DNA from: Candidatus Woesearchaeota archaeon | GTDB taxonomy: Archaea > Nanobdellota > Nanobdellia > Woesearchaeales > UBA10200 | NCBI GenBank assembly: GCA_016180275.1 | Contig: JACPBN010000060.1 | Span: forward strand, 1-6,735 | Direction: 5' to 3' | DNA: 6,735 nucleotides | Part shown: piece after piece, positions 4,470-6,735 of the stretch | How the letters are laid out: every line of letters starts with the position of its first letter | Numbering within the stretch: the first letter of the stretch is position 1 | Translations under genes and position numbers: made by a program | Notes under the pieces: model-generated | Seen by the model: only the letters and a program-made list of their open reading frames with translations | Told to the model about the DNA's origin: nothing | The model's database searches: none

Positions 4470-5081
4470 TCAGCCATGGCCGCTTGTGCCAGGCGGTGCA
4501 TGACCGCTGCCACCGCCATTTGGTTTCTTTCCCTCCTCAGGCTCTTTGACGATGAAAAAGATAAATACTATTACAACTACAATAAATATCAGTGATGCAA
4601 CCCATTCATTCTTCCAATTATCTTTAATAAATCCCAGGAACCATTCCAGCCAGCTTTGGTTGTCATTTGTCCTTACAGCACGCAAAAATATCAGTACAAT
4701 CCCAACAAACATAAGCCATGTAAAGAATGTTCTCCATTTCCCCTCTAAGAAAACTTTCTCATCTTCTCTGTAAAATGACCCAATTAATAATAAAAACATT
4801 ACTGAAAGCAATAATAATACAACAATATTAGCCATTGCCTCATTGATAAGCGCTACCAATCTGGTGGAAGCTATTACCAAAAATGATATCACAAAAGCAG
4901 TAATTGCATTAAGCTGTTTTTTTGTATAATCCTTACCCTGATATTTATCAACACCAAGTATCTTGGTTTTCTCAAGGATTGCATAAACTATAGTGAATAC
5001 GAGCAGAAATGGCAGCACAATATCATAAATGCCAATGTCTCCCAGAAAAGAAATCATGCCCCTGAACGTGCTTTCTGCCAT
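4470..5081 (-). CDS. Five-helix membrane protein with Gly/His-rich cytoplasmic tail, function unknown
   Basis: I recognise the general look from DPANN archaea but know no function. Five hydrophobic segments are visible, at about residues 20-37 (LPFLLVFTIVYAIL), 58-80, 84-103, 118-135 and 162-179 of the version starting at the first Met. The lysine-rich loop 38-57 should be cytoplasmic by the positive-inside rule; that puts the N-terminus outside and the C-terminal tail inside. The tail (about 180-204) is charged, then low complexity: GKKPNGGGSGHAPPGTSGHG. There are two adjacent ATGs, at 5084 and 5081. The Shine-Dalgarno GAGGTG (5091-5086) lies 1 base before the first and 4 before the second, so I prefer 5081. 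The gene is transcribed alone, divergent from the translin gene and convergent with cbf5. No enzymatic motif is visible. Confidence 0.85.
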   Translation of the reverse strand: MAESTFRGMISFLGDIGIYDIVLPFLLVFTIVYAILEKTKILGVDKYQGKDYTKKQLNAITAFVISFLVIASTRLVALINEAMANIVVLLLLSVMFLLLIGSFYREDEKVFLEGKWRTFFTWLMFVGIVLIFLRAVRTNDNQSWLEWFLGFIKDNWKNEWVASLIFIVVVIVFIFFIVKEPEEGKKPNGGGSGHAPPGTSGHG

Positions 5082-5168
5082 CATACACCTCTTATTTCGT
5101 AGCTTAACTCGTAATTATTTCTAGCATTTATTTAGGAAATTGTTATATCACTGCTAAATTAAATATTG

Positions 5169-5176
5169 TATATAAA
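5169..5176 (-). promoter_or_regulatory. Candidate TATA box of the membrane-protein gene
   Basis: On the minus strand TTTATATA occupies 5176-5169, giving a predicted start near 5146 and a leader of about 65 bases that ends in the Shine-Dalgarno GAGGTG (5091-5086). It is the best match in the 173-bp divergent gap, which otherwise holds the translin promoter and no visible gene. Confidence 0.45.
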
Positions 5177-5226
5177 TGTTGCGGTTTTTGAAAATTAATG
5201 TATCTTTTTTTGAGAATATAACAAGC

Positions 5227-5234
5227 TTTATATA
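5227..5234 (+). promoter_or_regulatory. TATA box of the translin-family gene
   Basis: TTTATATA (5227-5234) with an upstream ACAAGC BRE-like flank lies about 26 bp before the ATG at 5258. The transcript would therefore begin at or next to the start codon. This leaderless arrangement, common in archaea, explains the lack of a Shine-Dalgarno and supports the chosen start. Confidence 0.7.
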
Positions 5235-5257
5235 TTTCTTTCAATAAGATAAAAAGT

Positions 5258-5893
5258 ATGGTTAAAAAATCTTTCAACAAAGCAGCTAAACCCATTAAAC
5301 AATATACTAGCCTTCTCGATAAAAAAGACCTTGAAGACATCAGAAACAGGATGAATGAGTTTGACAAACAAAGAGAAATTCTGATTAAATTAGGCAGAGA
5401 TGTTATTAAGCTGTCTAAACAGATTATTTATTCTGCGCATAGGAATGAACTAAAAGAAGCAGAAAAATTAATTATAGAAATAAAGAGATTGGTTGAAGAA
5501 GAGAATAAAATAGTTGAAGCTAATCCTAAATTAATCTACAGCGGCAGTTTTAAGGTTGATGTTCAGGAATATGTTGAAGCTATCTGCTATTTTGAATTTG
5601 TGAAAAACAAAAGAATTCCAAGCCATAGAGAGCTGAAAGTCGGCGGCGAGCATTATCTTCTGGGGTTGTGTGATTTAACAGGCGAGCTTGTAAGAAAAGC
5701 AGTAAATGCAGGAATAAATGCAGACTACAGCCAAGTTCTGCTGATAAAAGAGCTTGTCAGCGAGATTTATGGAGAGCTGTTAAAGTTTGATTTTGGAAAC
5801 GGGGATCTGCGCAAAAAGTTTGACGGGATTAAGTATGAATTAAAGAAGATTGAAGATCTTGTGCTTGAGCTGAAGCTGAGGGATAGGGTTTAA
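5258..5893 (+). CDS. Archaeal translin-family RNA-binding protein / putative C3PO-like ribonuclease
   Basis: The 211-residue, all-helical protein carries the translin signature HYLLGLCDLTGELVRKAVNA (132-151), the preceding QEYVEAICYFEF helix (103-114) and the end LRKKFDGIKYELKKIEDLVLEL (184-205), which closely matches the translin C-terminal helix. Translin and TRAX form octameric, barrel-like C3PO complexes; TRAX subunits carry an acidic active site that cuts RNA, and an archaeal homologue assembles a similar nuclease barrel. Here E104 and E107 form the E-x-x-E pair expected of the catalytic (TRAX-like) subunit, and E143 is also conserved, so activity is plausible. With one gene visible, a homo-oligomer is likely. 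Length is normal for archaeal members. It has its own leaderless promoter and is followed after 73 bp by the DUF2683 antitoxin gene. Confidence 0.9.
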   Translation: MVKKSFNKAAKPIKQYTSLLDKKDLEDIRNRMNEFDKQREILIKLGRDVIKLSKQIIYSAHRNELKEAEKLIIEIKRLVEEENKIVEANPKLIYSGSFKVDVQEYVEAICYFEFVKNKRIPSHRELKVGGEHYLLGLCDLTGELVRKAVNAGINADYSQVLLIKELVSEIYGELLKFDFGNGDLRKKFDGIKYELKKIEDLVLELKLRDRV

Positions 5894-5905
5894 ATTATAG
5901 AAAAG

Positions 5906-5960
5906 TTTATATATTAATACCCCATTAATATGGCATTAACACCTTATTAATAGGAGAGGT
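5906..5960 (+). promoter_or_regulatory. Promoter with four 11-bp-spaced operator-like repeats, DUF2683-relE operon
   Basis: AAAAG-TTTATATA (TATA at 5906-5913) predicts a start near 5936. From the TATA box onward an 8-mer YATTAAYA repeats four times with exactly 11-bp spacing: TATTAATA (5912-5919), CATTAATA (5923-5930), CATTAACA (5934-5941) and TATTAATA (5945-5952). The core is palindromic. The repeats lie on one face of the helix and cover TATA box to ribosome binding site (GGAGAGGT, 5953-5960). This is a likely cooperative operator for the antitoxin encoded next, though binding is inferred. Confidence 0.65.
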
Positions 5961-5966
5961 AATGCG

Positions 5967-6194
5967 ATGGTACAAGCACTGATAAACATCACAGAAAAGA
6001 CAAACAGGATTTTGAATATAGTGAAGGCTAAGCACGGCTTGAATGATAAATCCCAGGCAATAAACATTCTGGCAGAAGAATATGAGACAGAGATTTTAGA
6101 GCCTGAGCTTAGGCCTGAATATAAGATAAAGCTAACCAATATAATTAAAGGTAAGCATTTTTCTAGAGAAGAATTTGAAAAAGCGGTGAAGTAA
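5967..6194 (+). CDS. DUF2683-family antitoxin-like protein
   Basis: The 75-residue protein matches the archaeal DUF2683 pattern as I know it: MVQALINITEKTNRILNIVKAKHGLNDKSQAINILAEEY followed by ILEPELRPEY. The first ~40 residues look like a ribbon-helix-helix DNA-binding fold: strand ALINI, helix EKTNRILNIVKAKHG, then a helix starting at DKSQAI. The C-terminal half (about 41-75) is the probable toxin-binding region. Such genes commonly sit directly before RelE-type toxins, as here. The ATG at 5967 has a strong Shine-Dalgarno GGAGAGGT with 6-base spacing; the ATG at 5962 is out of frame. It probably neutralises the downstream toxin and represses its own promoter through the repeats upstream. 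The stop at 6192-6194 is immediately followed by the next gene's start. Confidence 0.88.
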   Translation: MVQALINITEKTNRILNIVKAKHGLNDKSQAINILAEEYETEILEPELRPEYKIKLTNIIKGKHFSREEFEKAVK

Positions 6195-6195
6195 T

Positions 6196-6420
6196 TTGTA
6201 TAAAGATAGCTACAGTGATGAGATTACAAAAAAACTTGCAAAACTTAAAAAGAAAGACCCATCTCATTATGAGATTGTTAGAAAAAAGATGGATTGGCTT
6301 CTTGAAAATCCAGAACATACCTTTAAGTTCTTACGTTATAGTATGAAAGGCGTCAATAGGATCCATATAGGATCTTTTGTTCTGGCTTTTATAGTTGACC
6401 ATAATAATAAGAGTATATGA
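6196..6420 (+). CDS. RelE/ParE-superfamily toxin, truncated by an in-frame TGA
   Basis: The 74-residue product (TTG start at 6196) has the archaeal RelE-like pattern: an N-terminal strand and helices (SDEITKKLAKLKKKDPSHYEIVRKKMDWLLENP), then LRYSMKGVNRIHIGSFVLAFIVDHNNKSI, the beta-sheet core with basic residues R47, K51 and R55. RelE toxins cut mRNA in the ribosomal A site. The TTG is the only usable start, because a TGA (6187-6189) lies just upstream in frame; GGTGA (6185-6189) gives a good Shine-Dalgarno with 6-base spacing. Frame reading stops at TGA 6418-6420, but the next 11 codons continue the family's C-terminal strand and DHHD.IY signature. The toxin is therefore probably inactivated by a nonsense mutation, unless read through or a sequencing error. 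Confidence 0.8.
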   Translation: MYKDSYSDEITKKLAKLKKKDPSHYEIVRKKMDWLLENPEHTFKFLRYSMKGVNRIHIGSFVLAFIVDHNNKSI

Positions 6421-6456
6421 TTTGAAGATTATGACCATCATGATAATATTTATTAA
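6421..6456 (+). pseudogene. Severed C-terminal tail of the RelE-type toxin
   Basis: In the same frame as the toxin, directly after the TGA, these codons read FEDYDHHDNIY followed by TAA. The D-H-H-D-x-I-Y ending is the recurrent C-terminal signature of this archaeal RelE group and probably carries residues needed for RNA cleavage. Joined to the upstream part it would make a protein of about 86 residues, a normal size for the family. That the tail still looks intact suggests the stop arose recently. Confidence 0.75.
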
Positions 6457-6469
6457 TATTTAAACTAAA

Positions 6470-6735
6470 ATGCTCATCGAAGGAATAAACATAACTTACC
6501 TAGGACATTCCTGCATTAAGCTGAAGAATGGCATTATTATCTACATTGACCCTTATTCTGTTTATGACACAGAGAAAGCAGACTTGATTTTAATTACGCA
6601 TTCTCATGCAGAAAACTGCAGCTTGAATGATATTGAAAGATTGGTAAAAGAAGATACTTTCATTGTTGCGCCTGAATCATGCAGGGAAAGTTTAATGCAG
6701 CTAAGAACTTTTGCAGCAAATAAAGCGACTTATTA
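6470..6735 (+). CDS. Metallo-beta-lactamase-fold hydrolase, N-terminal part, cut by window end
   Basis: The 88 visible residues begin MLIEGINITYLGHSCIKLKNG and continue with IYIDPYS, ADLILITHSHAENCS and FIVAPES. This is the start of a UPF0173/UlaG-like MBL-fold protein: the LGHS strand, an IDP strand and the metal-binding loop. The usual metal motif HxHxDH reads H44-S-H46-A-E48-N49 here, so the two zinc-1 histidines are kept while the Asp-His pair of the second site is changed to Glu-Asn. Substrates of this subfamily vary and cannot be assigned. The start ATG at 6470 is 13 bp after the RelE tail stop, with AT-rich sequence (ATAATATTTAT, 6443-6453) at the right distance for a leaderless promoter and no Shine-Dalgarno. 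The gene runs off the window. Confidence 0.85.
   Translation, partial: MLIEGINITYLGHSCIKLKNGIIIYIDPYSVYDTEKADLILITHSHAENCSLNDIERLVKEDTFIVAPESCRESLMQLRTFAANKATY

Noticed and set aside
4546..4773. Plus-strand open frame opposite the membrane-protein gene
   Set aside because: It lies within the minus-strand gene, which has clear membrane helices, a good ribosome binding site and a promoter.
6418..6420. Selenocysteine at the RelE TGA
   Set aside because: No selenoprotein family is known to me here, no SECIS-like structure is obvious, and a nonsense mutation or error is simpler.

Overview
This AT-rich window is archaeal. It encodes L39e and L31e ribosomal proteins, the tail of a PDCD5-family protein, a Cbf5-type pseudouridine synthase and a translin-family protein. 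Several genes have archaeal TATA boxes (TTTATATA or CTTAAATA), often preceded by a purine-rich AAAAGC/ACAAGC element, and short or no leaders. The small proteins, the DUF2683/RelE-type pair and the five-helix membrane protein with the 'LPFLLVFTIVYAILEKTKI' style suggest a DPANN archaeon, perhaps of Woesearchaeota/Pacearchaeota type. That placement is inference, not proof.

Layout. 1-1043 (+): end of a PDCD5-like gene, then rpl39e and rpl31e, a gene string known from many archaea. The 184-bp gap between the two ribosomal genes holds two very stable hairpins capped by GCGAAGC and a second copy of the last 26 bp of rpl39e. 1155-1728 (+): a VapBC toxin-antitoxin pair (AbrB-fold antitoxin, PIN-domain toxin). 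1873-3094 (+): two overlapping unrecognised genes. The first begins with a ribbon-helix-helix-like DNA-binding segment and sits behind two 15-bp direct repeats. This is the best candidate for an undescribed two-gene system. 3256-4359 (+): cbf5, catalytic subunit of the H/ACA RNP. 4470-5081 (-): a polytopic membrane protein convergent with cbf5. 5258-5893 (+): an archaeal translin homologue. 5967-6456 (+): a DUF2683-type antitoxin followed by a RelE-type toxin whose last 11 codons, including the DHHD..Y signature, are cut off by an in-frame TGA. The antitoxin promoter carries four YATTAAYA elements spaced exactly 11 bp apart. 6470-end (+): start of a metallo-beta-lactamase-fold protein with an altered metal motif.

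How the genes fit together. RNA-related housekeeping genes (ribosomal proteins, Cbf5, translin) alternate with small autoregulated stress or selfish modules (VapBC, DUF2683-RelE and the candidate pair). Each module has its own TATA box and AT-rich repeats that look like operators for its own DNA-binding protein. Nothing in the window indicates an insertion sequence, CRISPR array, tRNA or rRNA.
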